Shown here: piece by piece, positions 40,630 to 49,527 of the stretch
Numbering within the stretch: position 1 is the stretch's first letter
How the letters are laid out: each line of letters begins with the position of its first letter
Assembly: GCF_002870965.1 (NCBI RefSeq)
Contig: NZ_PHSO01000011.1
Span: 56,887 to 120,886, forward strand
From: Tsuneonella flava
GTDB lineage: Bacteria > Pseudomonadota > Alphaproteobacteria > Sphingomonadales > Sphingomonadaceae
Length of the DNA: 64,000 nucleotides
Direction of reading: 5' to 3'
The notes under the pieces: model-generated
Databases searched by the model: none
The model's input: the letters and a program-made list of their open reading frames with translations, nothing else
What the model was told of the DNA's origin: nothing
Translations under genes and position numbers: made by a program

Positions 40630-41523
40630 ATGGAACTGAAATGGCTGGAAGACTTCGTATGTGTTGCACAACAGGGACACTTTGCCCGCGCAGCAGACGC
40701 GCGCCGTATAACCCAATCCGCACTTAGTCGTCGGGTGAAGTCGCTTGAGGAATGGGTCGGGGTTACCCTTCTGGATCGAACGCAGCACCCGATCCGGTTA
40801 ACAGCTGCCGGACGCGAGTTTTACGGCGCCGCTCAGGATATCATACGCCAATCATATGATGCGCGATCAACATCGGAAGAACTGACACAAGGCATCCGTG
40901 ATACGATCACCGTGTCATCGCTTCACACGCTGGCCCTCTACTTCGTTCCCAGTATGCTGGCTGAATTACAGCGGAAACTCGGGCCATTCGAAGTCTCTGT
41001 CGTTGCCGAAACCCGCACAGTGGATGAATATCTCGTCGCCCTGGCCGAAAACAGATCTGATTTCTTCGTCAGCTACAGTCGCGGCGGGCTTTCGGCAGCA
41101 GCCGATTCTGGTGCATTCGAAAGTAAGTTGATTGGCCGCGATCAGATACGACCGTTCATTCATAACAACGCGCCCGATCTGGATCTGGATGCACGACGAG
41201 GGCTGCCAATTCCGTACCTCGCGTATTCGGGAACGACGCTGATGTCGCAACTGGTGCGTGGAATCATATCCAATGCACCGTTCCAGAACCGGTTGAATGT
41301 ACGCTACCGTGCGTCGTTGGCCGAAAGCATTCGGACTGCCGCTTCGTTTGGGATGGGGTTATGCTGGTTGCCAGACAGCACCTTTGCCTGGCGGGGTGAG
41401 ACCAACAAATTGCGCCTGATTGAGAGCCGCTGGCAAACAGAAGTTTCGATCAGAATTTACAAGTCACGCAATAATTTACGACCAATAGTCCAGGCCATAT
41501 GGGATTCTCTGGAAACTCTTTGA
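40630..41523 (+). CDS. LysR-family transcriptional regulator
   Basis: 297 residues from MELKWLEDFVCVAQQGHFARAA (start at 40630; an ATG 21 bases upstream is in frame). The winged helix-turn-helix covers residues about 1-60 (RRITQSALSRRVKSLEEWVGVTLLDR). The co-inducer domain starts after about 85 (DTITVSSLHTLALYFVP). It is divergent from the TonB receptor, the classical LysR arrangement for control of that gene. No T-N11-A box was fixed. Confidence 0.92.
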   Translation: MELKWLEDFVCVAQQGHFARAADARRITQSALSRRVKSLEEWVGVTLLDRTQHPIRLTAAGREFYGAAQDIIRQSYDARSTSEELTQGIRDTITVSSLHTLALYFVPSMLAELQRKLGPFEVSVVAETRTVDEYLVALAENRSDFFVSYSRGGLSAAADSGAFESKLIGRDQIRPFIHNNAPDLDLDARRGLPIPYLAYSGTTLMSQLVRGIISNAPFQNRLNVRYRASLAESIRTAASFGMGLCWLPDSTFAWRGETNKLRLIESRWQTEVSIRIYKSRNNLRPIVQAIWDSLETL

Positions 41524-41667
41524 CCCACACAAAGGCAGATATGACCTCGATGAGGTTGGGTTGTTTCTGGCAGCGCATAGATTGTGTGAAAGTTCTGGGT
41601 GGATCGCGCGGTGACGTTACGAGCATAATCTACGCCCAGACAGCATAGTGCCGGAAATCCGATTGCG

Positions 41668-41943
41668 CTAATTGAGGCGCGCGCGCCAGCAAAGCATGGC
41701 GACAACGATCCAGGCCGCGATGGACATATGCCCGAACCATGCAATGGTGCCATAAGCGGGGCCGAAGCCAACCATATCGAGCGCAAGACTGGCTGTAATT
41801 GAAAACCACCCTGCAGCCCGCGTGAGGCTCTGATCTCTTTCAGACAGTCTGCGGCCGATAATGTCGCGCTGATGCCGCTTCATCGACAGGGCAAGTGCCG
41901 CGAGGCCAGCCAGTGAAAATAGTACAGCAAGGATGTGGGTCAT
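41668..41943 (-). CDS. DUF3325 membrane protein of iron-uptake operon
   Basis: 91 residues, three hydrophobic segments, starting MTHILAVLFSLAGLAALALSM at 41943, which overlaps the stop of the PepSY gene (ATGA). The length and the place after a PepSY-TM protein match DUF3325. It is the last gene of the siderophore operon. Function unknown. Confidence 0.8.
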   Translation of the reverse strand: MTHILAVLFSLAGLAALALSMKRHQRDIIGRRLSERDQSLTRAAGWFSITASLALDMVGFGPAYGTIAWFGHMSIAAWIVVAMLCWRARLN

Positions 41944-43493
41944 GCCGACTTTCTTTCCAACGTCCGCCGCGGCTTGCGAGGCTCTGCCGAGGTTTTTCCA
42001 ACCCACGCCTTGCGCGCTGCATATCCGAATCCCGCCGCGAGTAGCAGCATGACGATGTCGAAGCCGACATAGACCCAGTCGTGGTCCAACAGACTAACAA
42101 ACAGGCCCCGCGATGTCGTGATGGTATCGACCGGCAAAATGGCGAGGAACAGCGCCGAAGTTGCCGCAAGCGTTTCAGCCCATGCGCGGCAAACGGGGCG
42201 GATCGCTCCCCATAGAGCAATTGCTGCCCAGGCAAGGAACAGGCTGTTTATTTCCCAGTCGGCACGCTGCTCCATACCGAGAGGCAGCAGACGGTTGGCG
42301 AGGAAATAGGTAGCTATGCCTGCACCCAATCCCGATATTGCTGCGATATTGAGCCGTTCGACAAGCCTGAATCCGAAATACGGATGTTGCGGATCGGGCA
42401 GGCGTGTCCGTCGCTTGGCGGTCCACATGACCAGCCCGCTACCGACCATAATCGTACCGCCCAGCCCTGAGACAAAATAGAGCCATCGCAAGCCCCATTC
42501 GGCAAACCGCCCGGCATGCAGGCCGATCATCACACTCTCTGTTTTGAGCGCTGGCCCCTTGGGTAATCCGGCCTGGATCAGTTTTCCGGTGGCGCCATCG
42601 AAGCGTAGCGTTTCGCCCCGTGCCCCGATCGCATCTTCGGACGAACTTCCGAGCGTGACTGTCGCGGTTGAATCGCCTGGATTGGTGACGTTAACGGAGC
42701 CGGGCATCGCCCCGTTCCACTGGGATGAGGCGGTGTGCATCATCGCCTCGACAGGTGCCAGAGGAGCTCTTTTGCCGGCGCGCTGGACATCTGGCGGCGA
42801 TGAGAAGAGGCTTTCGAAGAAGGTCTGTGGCGCGGTGTAGTTGGCAGCAATTCCCCACGGCATGTACAGCGTCGCCAGCGTCACGAGCCCGGTAAAGGTA
42901 ATCATCAGGTGGAAGGGCAAAGCCAGAACCGCCGTCACATTATGCGCGTCGAGCCAGCTTCGTTGGCCCTTTCCGAAGCGCAACGTGAAGAAATCGACGA
43001 AGATCTTCTTGTGCGTTATGACGCCTGACAGGATTGCGACAAGCATGAACATCGCCGCAACGCCGACCAGATAACGCGCCCAGGTGACAGGCAAATAATG
43101 CAGGTCGAAATGGAACCGGTAGAGGAAGTAGCCTCCATTCGTCTCGCGCGCGGTGACTTCCTTCCCATCGGGACCAAGAAGGGCGCTGCTATAGGATTGC
43201 CCTTCTTCCACGGAGGGCTGCCAGAAAAGCTGTGTCGTTGCGCTCCTGCTGTTCGGAAGCGTGATAATCCAGCTGTCTGCATTTGGCGCGGTTTGCCCGA
43301 GAAATTCCACTGCATTTTCCGCCGCCGTTACAGGATCGCTGCTGCCGACAATTTCAGGCTGCATCCAGCGGGTAATCTCTGCCTCGAAATAGGCTGCGGT
43401 GCCTGTTGCGAACATCGCGAATAGCAGCCAGCCGAACAGCAGGCCGACCCACGTGTGCAGCAAAGCCATAGACTGGCGAAGGCTCTCCTTCAC
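41940..43493 (-). CDS. PepSY-associated TM-helix protein
   Basis: 517 residues from a GTG at 43493 with GGAGG six bases upstream, sharing GTGA with the DUF3649 stop. The N-terminus MKESLRQSMALLHTWVGLLFG has the conserved histidine of PepSY_TM proteins. Several further hydrophobic segments occur (KKIFVDFFTLRFGKGQRSWLDAHN, ALRWLYFVSGLGGTIMVGSGL). Homologues near siderophore receptors reduce or move iron across the inner membrane; the exact reaction here is unproved. Confidence 0.88.
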   Translation of the reverse strand: MKESLRQSMALLHTWVGLLFGWLLFAMFATGTAAYFEAEITRWMQPEIVGSSDPVTAAENAVEFLGQTAPNADSWIITLPNSRSATTQLFWQPSVEEGQSYSSALLGPDGKEVTARETNGGYFLYRFHFDLHYLPVTWARYLVGVAAMFMLVAILSGVITHKKIFVDFFTLRFGKGQRSWLDAHNVTAVLALPFHLMITFTGLVTLATLYMPWGIAANYTAPQTFFESLFSSPPDVQRAGKRAPLAPVEAMMHTASSQWNGAMPGSVNVTNPGDSTATVTLGSSSEDAIGARGETLRFDGATGKLIQAGLPKGPALKTESVMIGLHAGRFAEWGLRWLYFVSGLGGTIMVGSGLVMWTAKRRTRLPDPQHPYFGFRLVERLNIAAISGLGAGIATYFLANRLLPLGMEQRADWEINSLFLAWAAIALWGAIRPVCRAWAETLAATSALFLAILPVDTITTSRGLFVSLLDHDWVYVGFDIVMLLLAAGFGYAARKAWVGKTSAEPRKPRRTLERKSA

Positions 43494-43801
43494 AGCCGAC
43501 CTCCGGCCATGATCGACAGCCACAAAATGCCCCCCAAAACCACCGCTGCGCCAAGCATCCAGAGCCACAGGACAGCTACCGAGCGCACGCCGAACGCAGT
43601 CAGTGCAATCACGGCAAATAACGCAAAGGAAAGCAGCGTCGCAGCAATTGTCGCCTCTGCAGGAGGCATTGGCAACAACCGCGCAAAGCAGGCCGTTGCC
43701 AGCGATGTCAGCAGATAATTTGCCGGTATCGCGGCAACTATTCGCGCCGCGATGTTCCAGCCATTGGTCCGGTGGGCTCCGGTCGCCTTGCTCGCCGCCA
43801 T
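43490..43801 (-). CDS. DUF3649 membrane protein
   Basis: 103 residues with three to four hydrophobic segments (NYLLTSLATACFARLLPM; LLSFALFAVIALTAFGVR; WLWMLGAAVVLGGILWLS). It lies 17 bases after the TonB receptor and overlaps the PepSY gene, as DUF3649 genes do in iron-uptake operons. Function unknown. Confidence 0.8.
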   Translation of the reverse strand: MAASKATGAHRTNGWNIAARIVAAIPANYLLTSLATACFARLLPMPPAEATIAATLLSFALFAVIALTAFGVRSVAVLWLWMLGAAVVLGGILWLSIMAGGRL

Positions 43802-43818
43802 CAGATCAACCCGATCGA

Positions 43819-46032
43819 TCAGAACTGATAACGCAATGTCAGCGTTACGTTGCGCGGCTCACCATAGGCAAGCTGGTTGTAAAAGCCGATCTGCGAATAA
43901 TAGGACTTGTCGAACAGGTTTTCGACATTGAGCTGAGCCGACAGGCCATTTTCGAACTGATAGCGGGTCATGAGGTTGACAAGGGCATGGCTTTTCACCT
44001 CCAGCCGCTCTTCCAGGCCTGTCACCGGATTGACAGTGTCGGTATAGCTGGTGTCTTCCCAATTAACTCCGCCACCGACCATGAGGCCGCTCAGCGGCCC
44101 CTCGAACCGATAAGTCGTGAACACACGTAGAAGCTTTTGCGGATAGAGCGTGTTGATACGCTCATCATTCGCGTCCTCCGCCTTGAACTGGGTGTAATTG
44201 GCAGCGACCGACCAACCGGGAAGGATCTCACCATTGGCCTCCACCTCGAAGCCGGTACTGGTCGCCCCCTTGGCGGGATAATAGGCTTGTGCAGGTGGAG
44301 TGGTCCCCGGAACAGTCTGTCCGCCATCAGGCTGAGCCAGGTTGTCCTGCTTTATGTGAAAAACCGACAGTGCCGTGCTGAGCGCACCATTGAAGAAGCT
44401 GCTCTTCAGGCCAGCTTCGAAGTTCTCGCCAGTAACGGGAGGCAGATAGTCGCCGTCGCGGTTTCGGTTGTTCTGCGGTTCAAAAATCTTGGTGTAACTT
44501 GCGTAAACGGTGTGGTTCGGAACGACATCGTAGAGAACGCCCGCATAAGGCAGGAAGCGATTGTCATCCCCGAAATCGAGGTTCGCACCATAATTGAGGC
44601 CCTTGCGCTCCCAACTTGAGAGGCGACCGCCTGCGATAACCTTCAGCGAGTCGCTAAATGACAGACGCGTGGCGGCAAAATAACCCCATTGGCTGGTGTG
44701 CATATCGACAACCTGGGTCGAAGCTCCCCATGTGGGTTGCGGATAGGATCCGTCCCACCCATTAAAGTCGCCCACAGGCGGAAGAGGATCGTTGGCATAG
44801 GTCAGCGAGTCGTAATCCTGCCTGGCATAACTGGCTCCGAAGACCAGATCATGCGTCTGCCCGAACAGGTGATATGTGCCTTTGGCGCGAAAGCCGACGT
44901 CGATCTGCGAGCGCTCGGTATCCGCACGATAGGACGAAATACCCATGCCAAGGCCGGTGACCTCATCGGGCTGGCCAGAAAGATACAGCAGGCGCAAGTC
45001 GCCCTTATTGACCGAGTGCGAGCCATAAAGTTCAACTGACCATGACGGCCCGATCTCCTGCGTCAGGTTGGCAAAGTAGGTCTCGTTGGTCGACGCCCAG
45101 CTGGTCCAATCGGCACCCACGGTCTTCGAACGCGCCCAGTCTGTGCGCGATCCGTCTGCATACCAGACAGGCAGACCGCCCCATAGCGTGCCGCGCGGAT
45201 CGTTATCCTGATAGCTCGCGCCAAAACTGAGCTTCGTGCCAGGCGTGATATCGGCATCGACAACACCGTACAGCACCAGCTTCTTGTCGTGCAGCAGGTC
45301 GACGTAGCTGTCATTTGCGGCATATTTGGCCACAGCGCGTGCCCGAACCGAGCCATCTGCAGTAATCGGTGTGCTGATGTCGCCCATCACCGAATAGGCA
45401 TCCCAGCGCCCGGCGCTGACCCAAAAGGTGCCGGTTAGCCGATCACTGTCAGCATGTTTGCGGACCAGATTGATCGAGGCGGACGGCTCGCCTGCACCGG
45501 TCAAAAGACCTGTAGCCCCACGCACGATTTCCACACGTTCGTAAATTGCAATGTCGAGCAATGATTCCCCAGCCGAATCGCCCGCGCCCCATTGCAGAGG
45601 CACGCCGTCGATCTGGTAGTTGCTGATGCTGAAACCGCGTGCAGAAAACCCGTTGCGCGAACTATCGTAGGCCCTGGCGGAAACCCCGGCGGCATTATTG
45701 ACCACATCGGACAGGGTGCGGATCGCCTGATCCTCCATCCGTTGCGAAGTCATCACTGTCACCGACTGCGGTGTTTCCTGGATCGAAAGACCAAGGCCAG
45801 TGGCCGATTCCAGTTCATCGTCGGTGGTATAGGAACCGATGACAACAATGTCCGCCCGCTCGTTTTGCGCGGAACTCCTTCCTTCGTGGTTGCTGGATGC
45901 TGCCTCCTGATCCTCTGTCTGTGCAGCAGCAGGGCTCACATAAACGATAGTCCCGACAGCGACCGAAAGCACCAAAGCACGCAAACTCGAAGCAGAAAAT
46001 AGTCCTGATCGAACACCCAAAACAGCCCCCAT
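43819..46032 (-). CDS. TonB-dependent siderophore receptor
   Basis: About 737 residues. The start is put at 46032 (MGAVLGVRSGLFSASSLRAL), because the ATG at 46071 lies inside the Fur box and would be transcribed only if the promoter were farther up. The signal ends near SPAAAQ. A TonB box-like ADIVVIGSY is followed by the plug (IQETPQSVTVMTSQRMEDQ, typical of siderophore receptors) and a barrel ending GEPRNVTLTLRYQF. It is the first gene of the four-gene operon with DUF3649, PepSY-TM and DUF3325. Confidence 0.92.
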   Translation of the reverse strand: MGAVLGVRSGLFSASSLRALVLSVAVGTIVYVSPAAAQTEDQEAASSNHEGRSSAQNERADIVVIGSYTTDDELESATGLGLSIQETPQSVTVMTSQRMEDQAIRTLSDVVNNAAGVSARAYDSSRNGFSARGFSISNYQIDGVPLQWGAGDSAGESLLDIAIYERVEIVRGATGLLTGAGEPSASINLVRKHADSDRLTGTFWVSAGRWDAYSVMGDISTPITADGSVRARAVAKYAANDSYVDLLHDKKLVLYGVVDADITPGTKLSFGASYQDNDPRGTLWGGLPVWYADGSRTDWARSKTVGADWTSWASTNETYFANLTQEIGPSWSVELYGSHSVNKGDLRLLYLSGQPDEVTGLGMGISSYRADTERSQIDVGFRAKGTYHLFGQTHDLVFGASYARQDYDSLTYANDPLPPVGDFNGWDGSYPQPTWGASTQVVDMHTSQWGYFAATRLSFSDSLKVIAGGRLSSWERKGLNYGANLDFGDDNRFLPYAGVLYDVVPNHTVYASYTKIFEPQNNRNRDGDYLPPVTGENFEAGLKSSFFNGALSTALSVFHIKQDNLAQPDGGQTVPGTTPPAQAYYPAKGATSTGFEVEANGEILPGWSVAANYTQFKAEDANDERINTLYPQKLLRVFTTYRFEGPLSGLMVGGGVNWEDTSYTDTVNPVTGLEERLEVKSHALVNLMTRYQFENGLSAQLNVENLFDKSYYSQIGFYNQLAYGEPRNVTLTLRYQF

Positions 46033-46056
46033 CGCGGCAAAACCCCTGTTACTAAT

Positions 46057-46075
46057 GCGAATGATTATCATTTGC
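46057..46075 (-). promoter_or_regulatory. Fur box upstream of siderophore receptor
   Basis: GCAAATGATAATCATTCGC on the minus strand matches 15 of 19 positions of GATAATGATAATCATTATC and is nearly palindromic. It lies 25 bases before the chosen receptor start. This supports iron repression of the operon by Fur. Confidence 0.75.
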
Positions 46076-46079
46076 TGGC

Positions 46080-46304
46080 TTGGTAGAGAGGCACCTCTTC
46101 GATGTCAACGACTACAGTGGCAGGGGTCTGGCAGACTTGGCAGGGCACGGCCCCTGCAGGGCAGAGATGTATCGTTCATGGAGATGTCCCAAGCATACAC
46201 ATTTCGCGGATTTGGCTACGGCAGATGTAGCGGGGGCGCTGAATATCCTCCTCATCGAACAGCATGGGCTGAGCCGATTAAATGACGATCGGATCAGGGT
46301 ATGA
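46080..46304 (+). pseudogene. Possible degraded TnpB/IS605-type transposase tail
   Basis: A frame here reads THFADLATADVAGALNILLIEQHGLSR, which recalls the zinc-finger end of TnpB proteins (...C.CG..ADvvgA.NILarG). The cysteines are gone and no upstream part is present. It is weak and could be chance; it fills most of the space between the receptor and the adhesin terminator. Confidence 0.3.
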
Positions 46305-46501
46305 TACTGCGAACAGATCGCCGAGCTTCACGAGCCGCGAGATCGACTTTTCGGGCCACATGTCTCCGCGCGTTGCGATAGGTTTCGAACGCACAGCCGA
46401 TCGCTCCGGAGCAAGCATCGCCGTGACGAGCAACGCCAACGGGAGCGATGCGACCGTCCTTAGGCTCAGTCGTGATCACTTCGGCTGATACGCAGTAAGA
46501 A

Positions 46502-46534
46502 AGAAGGCCGCAGCACATGGTGCTGCGGCCTTCT
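46502..46534. terminator. Bidirectional-type terminator after the adhesin
   Basis: A perfect 15-bp stem with ATG loop (46502-46516, 46520-46534). It lies 29 bases past the stop of the minus-strand adhesin gene; both strands read TTCTT after the stem. Confidence 0.8.
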
Positions 46535-46563
46535 TCTCATAAGCCTTCAGGGGGAATTTCTGC

Positions 46564-49155
46564 TCAGAAGCTGAACCCGGCCCCGGCGCTCACACCGCCA
46601 TTGCCTCGGGTATCCATCGTCGCTCCGGCTTTCACCACGGTGCGGCCCTCGTTGAGAGTGGTCGACATGCCGAGCGCGAAGGCGGTCTCGCCGCGATAGT
46701 GGGCCACGCCGCCGCCGACCATCGACCGACCAACAGTGATCGTCTGGGGAATACCCGACACGGCCATCGCGCTGGCGGTCCCTGCATTCGCATCCCGACG
46801 TGCTTCCCTCATGTCGAAGTCCAGCTGTGCGATGCCGGCCTGCAACTCGCCGAAGCGCATGTCGGTATAGGCACGGGTATCGGCCATTGCGGACGCCATG
46901 CTGCTTTGCATCTGGCCCAGGTTGACCGCATCGGTGCTGTGCATTCCGGCGGCGACGTTGTGGAGCGCGACCGGGGTGGTCGTATCTGCGCCAACCAGTG
47001 CGACGTCGTTCGTCACCGTACCGCCATTGCTTACATTCGGACTGTCCGGGTTCGAATACTGCACCGCGACCACGGTGCTACCCGATAGATTGTTGTTGAT
47101 GGTGGCGATATCGGCGGTGTTCCGGTCGATGTCGGCGCGGTTGCGTACGACTTCGCCGTTGGTCGCCGCGAGTTGCGCGCCATTGACCGCGTCGGTGGAC
47201 CCCGCGGCAACCGTACCCGCCGCCACGTTGGTCAGACTGACCGCATTTCCGCCCGCGCCGATCAGCGCCGCCGTGTTCGTCGGCGTATCGCTGACCACAC
47301 CCGGATCGGTATCCGAGACGTAGCCCAGCGGGAGATTGGAGAGCTGGTTCTGCACAAGCGTAATCTGCGTCGAGTTATCGGTGACCCGCGCATCGAGGTT
47401 CGTGATATCTCCTTCGTTCACCGTTACGCGATCGTCGAGCGTGGAGATATTCCCTTCGTTCACCGCGACCCGCGCATCAAGGTTGGTGATGTCGCCCTCA
47501 TTGACCGTCATACGGTCGTCCAAATCGGAAATGGCGACTTCGTTGATGGTCACGCGATCGTCGAGATTGGCGATATTCGTTTCATTGACCGTGACGCGCC
47601 CATCCAGATTTTCGATCGCATCGCTATTGGCTGCGACTGCCTGATTAGTGGCAAACAGCTGCGCGCCATTCACGGCCTGGTCCGAAGTGGCGCTCAGTTC
47701 ACCGGCGGCGACATTGGCCACAGTTGTGCCCCCTGCACCATCCAGCGTCAGCGATGTGCGGGTTGCATCGTCATAAAGCACCCCCAGCGGGTCGCCCGTG
47801 CTCGTGTCGCCGAGCGCTGCAATGGCATCCGCATTGGCTTGAATTCCGGCGCGGTTGATATCGACCTGCTGATTGGTCGCGAACAACTGGCTACCGTTGA
47901 CAGCCTGGCTCGATCCTGCGGCCAGTTGACCGTCAGCGACATTGCTCAGCGTGACACCCCCCGGAGCAGCGCCGATCAGGGCCGTGCTGTTAGTGGGCAC
48001 GGAACTGGCGACACCGGGATTGCTGTCGCTCACGTAGCCAATCGGCAGGTTGCCCAACGAAGTCTGCAGCGCGGCAATGTCGGTTGTGTTCTGCGTAACG
48101 CGGGTGTCGATCGTAGTCACGGTATTGTCGAGACCGGAAATGTCCTCGGCGTTGATCCTGATCCGGTCGTCGAGGCTGCCGATAGCGGTGGTGTTGGCCG
48201 CCACCTGCTGGTTGGTCGCGAAAAGTTGAGAGCCATTGACCGCGTCGCTGGAGCCTGCGCTCAGCTCACCATCGGCCACATTGGAGATGGTCGTGCCGCC
48301 TGCCCCGGCGAGCCTCACGCTGGTCTGCGCCGCAGTATCATATTGCACGCCATTGCCGAGGGCCGTCTGGAGCGCTGCGACCGCACCTTGAACCTGGCCA
48401 ACCGTCGCAGCATCTGTCGCCTGTGTGCCAGCCGCGACATTGGTGATCTGCCGCAGGCTGCCCGACGCGCCGACCGAGACCGAGCCCACAGAGTTATTCG
48501 TGCCCGTCAGCCCGAAGGCGCTATAGCCGGTCAGGGCTCCCCGATCGGCGAGCGAGCCGTTGCCCAGCGCAATACTGTTGGCGACTGTCGCGCTCGAATT
48601 GGTGCCGATGGCGATCGCACCATTTGCGCCAGCAGCGGTCTTGGCATTGTTACCGAAGGCGATCGCATCGAGTTCACCGGCCGATGCGACCTGGCCGCTA
48701 CCAAGACCGGTGATCTGGTTGCCCCCGATCGCAAGGCCCGCCTCGTCGGTCAGGGTGTAGCTGTTTGCGGTCAGATTGCAGGGAGAGTCTGCGGCAAGCA
48801 GCGTTCCGCTGGTATCGGCCACGCGCAGCGCGATCGGATCGCCGTCGGCATAGGCTTGCAGCGTATCCGCCGCGCCGATTTCTACGTCGCCGAGAGTGAG
48901 GATCGGTGCGCCGAGGATCGAGACGTTCAGCAGCGCACTGTACAGGTTTTCGACAGCGGTGGCGGTGGGGACTGCGACGTCGCCCACAATGTCGGTGACG
49001 GCTGACGGATCGAGGCTGATGCCGGTACAGACATCGACTGCCGGCTGCAATGCCTGAGCGTGGGCGGATGTGGTCATCTGGGGAGCGCCCCCTGCCATGA
49101 CGAATGCTGCTGTCGCTAGAAGCGTAATATGCAGCTTGGCATTTCTACTCATCAT
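46564..49155 (-). CDS. YadA-like trimeric autotransporter adhesin
   Basis: 863 residues (M1 or M2). Signal peptide ends near SAHAQA. A head region with YadA-type repeats (AIAFGNNAKTAAGANGAIAIGTNSSATVANSIALGNG) follows, then neck motifs (NVAAGTQATDAATVGQV) and four copies of a unit like NVADGELSAGSSDAVNGSQLFATNQQV. The coiled-coil stalk has six 14-residue repeats (NLDDRVTVNEGDIT). The last about 90 residues are the membrane anchor ending GNGGVSAGAGFSF. It forms a trimer for surface attachment. Divergent from the PAS protein. Confidence 0.92.
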   Translation of the reverse strand: MMSRNAKLHITLLATAAFVMAGGAPQMTTSAHAQALQPAVDVCTGISLDPSAVTDIVGDVAVPTATAVENLYSALLNVSILGAPILTLGDVEIGAADTLQAYADGDPIALRVADTSGTLLAADSPCNLTANSYTLTDEAGLAIGGNQITGLGSGQVASAGELDAIAFGNNAKTAAGANGAIAIGTNSSATVANSIALGNGSLADRGALTGYSAFGLTGTNNSVGSVSVGASGSLRQITNVAAGTQATDAATVGQVQGAVAALQTALGNGVQYDTAAQTSVRLAGAGGTTISNVADGELSAGSSDAVNGSQLFATNQQVAANTTAIGSLDDRIRINAEDISGLDNTVTTIDTRVTQNTTDIAALQTSLGNLPIGYVSDSNPGVASSVPTNSTALIGAAPGGVTLSNVADGQLAAGSSQAVNGSQLFATNQQVDINRAGIQANADAIAALGDTSTGDPLGVLYDDATRTSLTLDGAGGTTVANVAAGELSATSDQAVNGAQLFATNQAVAANSDAIENLDGRVTVNETNIANLDDRVTINEVAISDLDDRMTVNEGDITNLDARVAVNEGNISTLDDRVTVNEGDITNLDARVTDNSTQITLVQNQLSNLPLGYVSDTDPGVVSDTPTNTAALIGAGGNAVSLTNVAAGTVAAGSTDAVNGAQLAATNGEVVRNRADIDRNTADIATINNNLSGSTVVAVQYSNPDSPNVSNGGTVTNDVALVGADTTTPVALHNVAAGMHSTDAVNLGQMQSSMASAMADTRAYTDMRFGELQAGIAQLDFDMREARRDANAGTASAMAVSGIPQTITVGRSMVGGGVAHYRGETAFALGMSTTLNEGRTVVKAGATMDTRGNGGVSAGAGFSF
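47362..47613 (-). repeat. Six 42-bp repeats in adhesin stalk
   Basis: Six tandem copies of a 42-bp unit encode 14-residue repeats (consensus (N/D)LD.RVTVNE..I.). Fourteen residues are two heptads of coiled coil. Such arrays change length by slippage or recombination, so stalk length could vary between strains. Confidence 0.75.
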
Positions 49156-49527
49156 CGTGTGCGCCTCTCTCTTTACAGTGCTCGCAACCTCGGTTTTTCT
49201 TTGTCGAGCGCAGATGAGGCTACCGGGGCCAACTTAAGTTTTTGGAACAAGGCAGAAAGTCGAAATTACAGAAAATGCGTTACTTTCTGCGATCGGGAAA
49301 AGAGTGCGCGTCAACGTGGCGCAATCCGCGACAAACGGCGGGTTTTGAGCACCTGGGCAGTCGTTTCAATGCCTCACCGATTGTTTTTGCAGATCAGGTT
49401 CAGTCAACGAATTACATAATTTACGGAATTGCGAAGGATATCTTAGCAATTAGTATAGTAGTTTGTTATTAAGGGATTGGAGAGTATATTATACTGCGTA
49501 TGACAGCATTCCTGTGGGGAGGAACCA
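49156..49527. other. Divergent promoter region adhesin / PAS protein
   Basis: No gene. The right third is AT-rich (49,410-49,500). It contains the palindrome AGTATATTATACT (49483-49495), and a good ribosome site (GGGGAGGAA) precedes the plus-strand ATG. Confidence 0.6.
49483..49495. promoter_or_regulatory. Palindromic operator candidate
   Basis: Perfect palindrome AGTATA-T-TATACT, 32 bases before the start of a protein with a Phd/YefM-like N-terminus. Phd-type antitoxins bind short palindromes at their own promoter, so self-regulation is plausible. Confidence 0.5.

Noticed and set aside
47362..47613. CRISPR-like array
   Set aside because: The repeats are contiguous and in frame with coding coiled-coil units; there are no spacers.
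47173..49005. 610-codon open frame on the plus strand
   Set aside because: It is antisense to the YadA-like adhesin, whose repeats and low stop-codon frequency leave the opposite strand open; the protein shows no domain.
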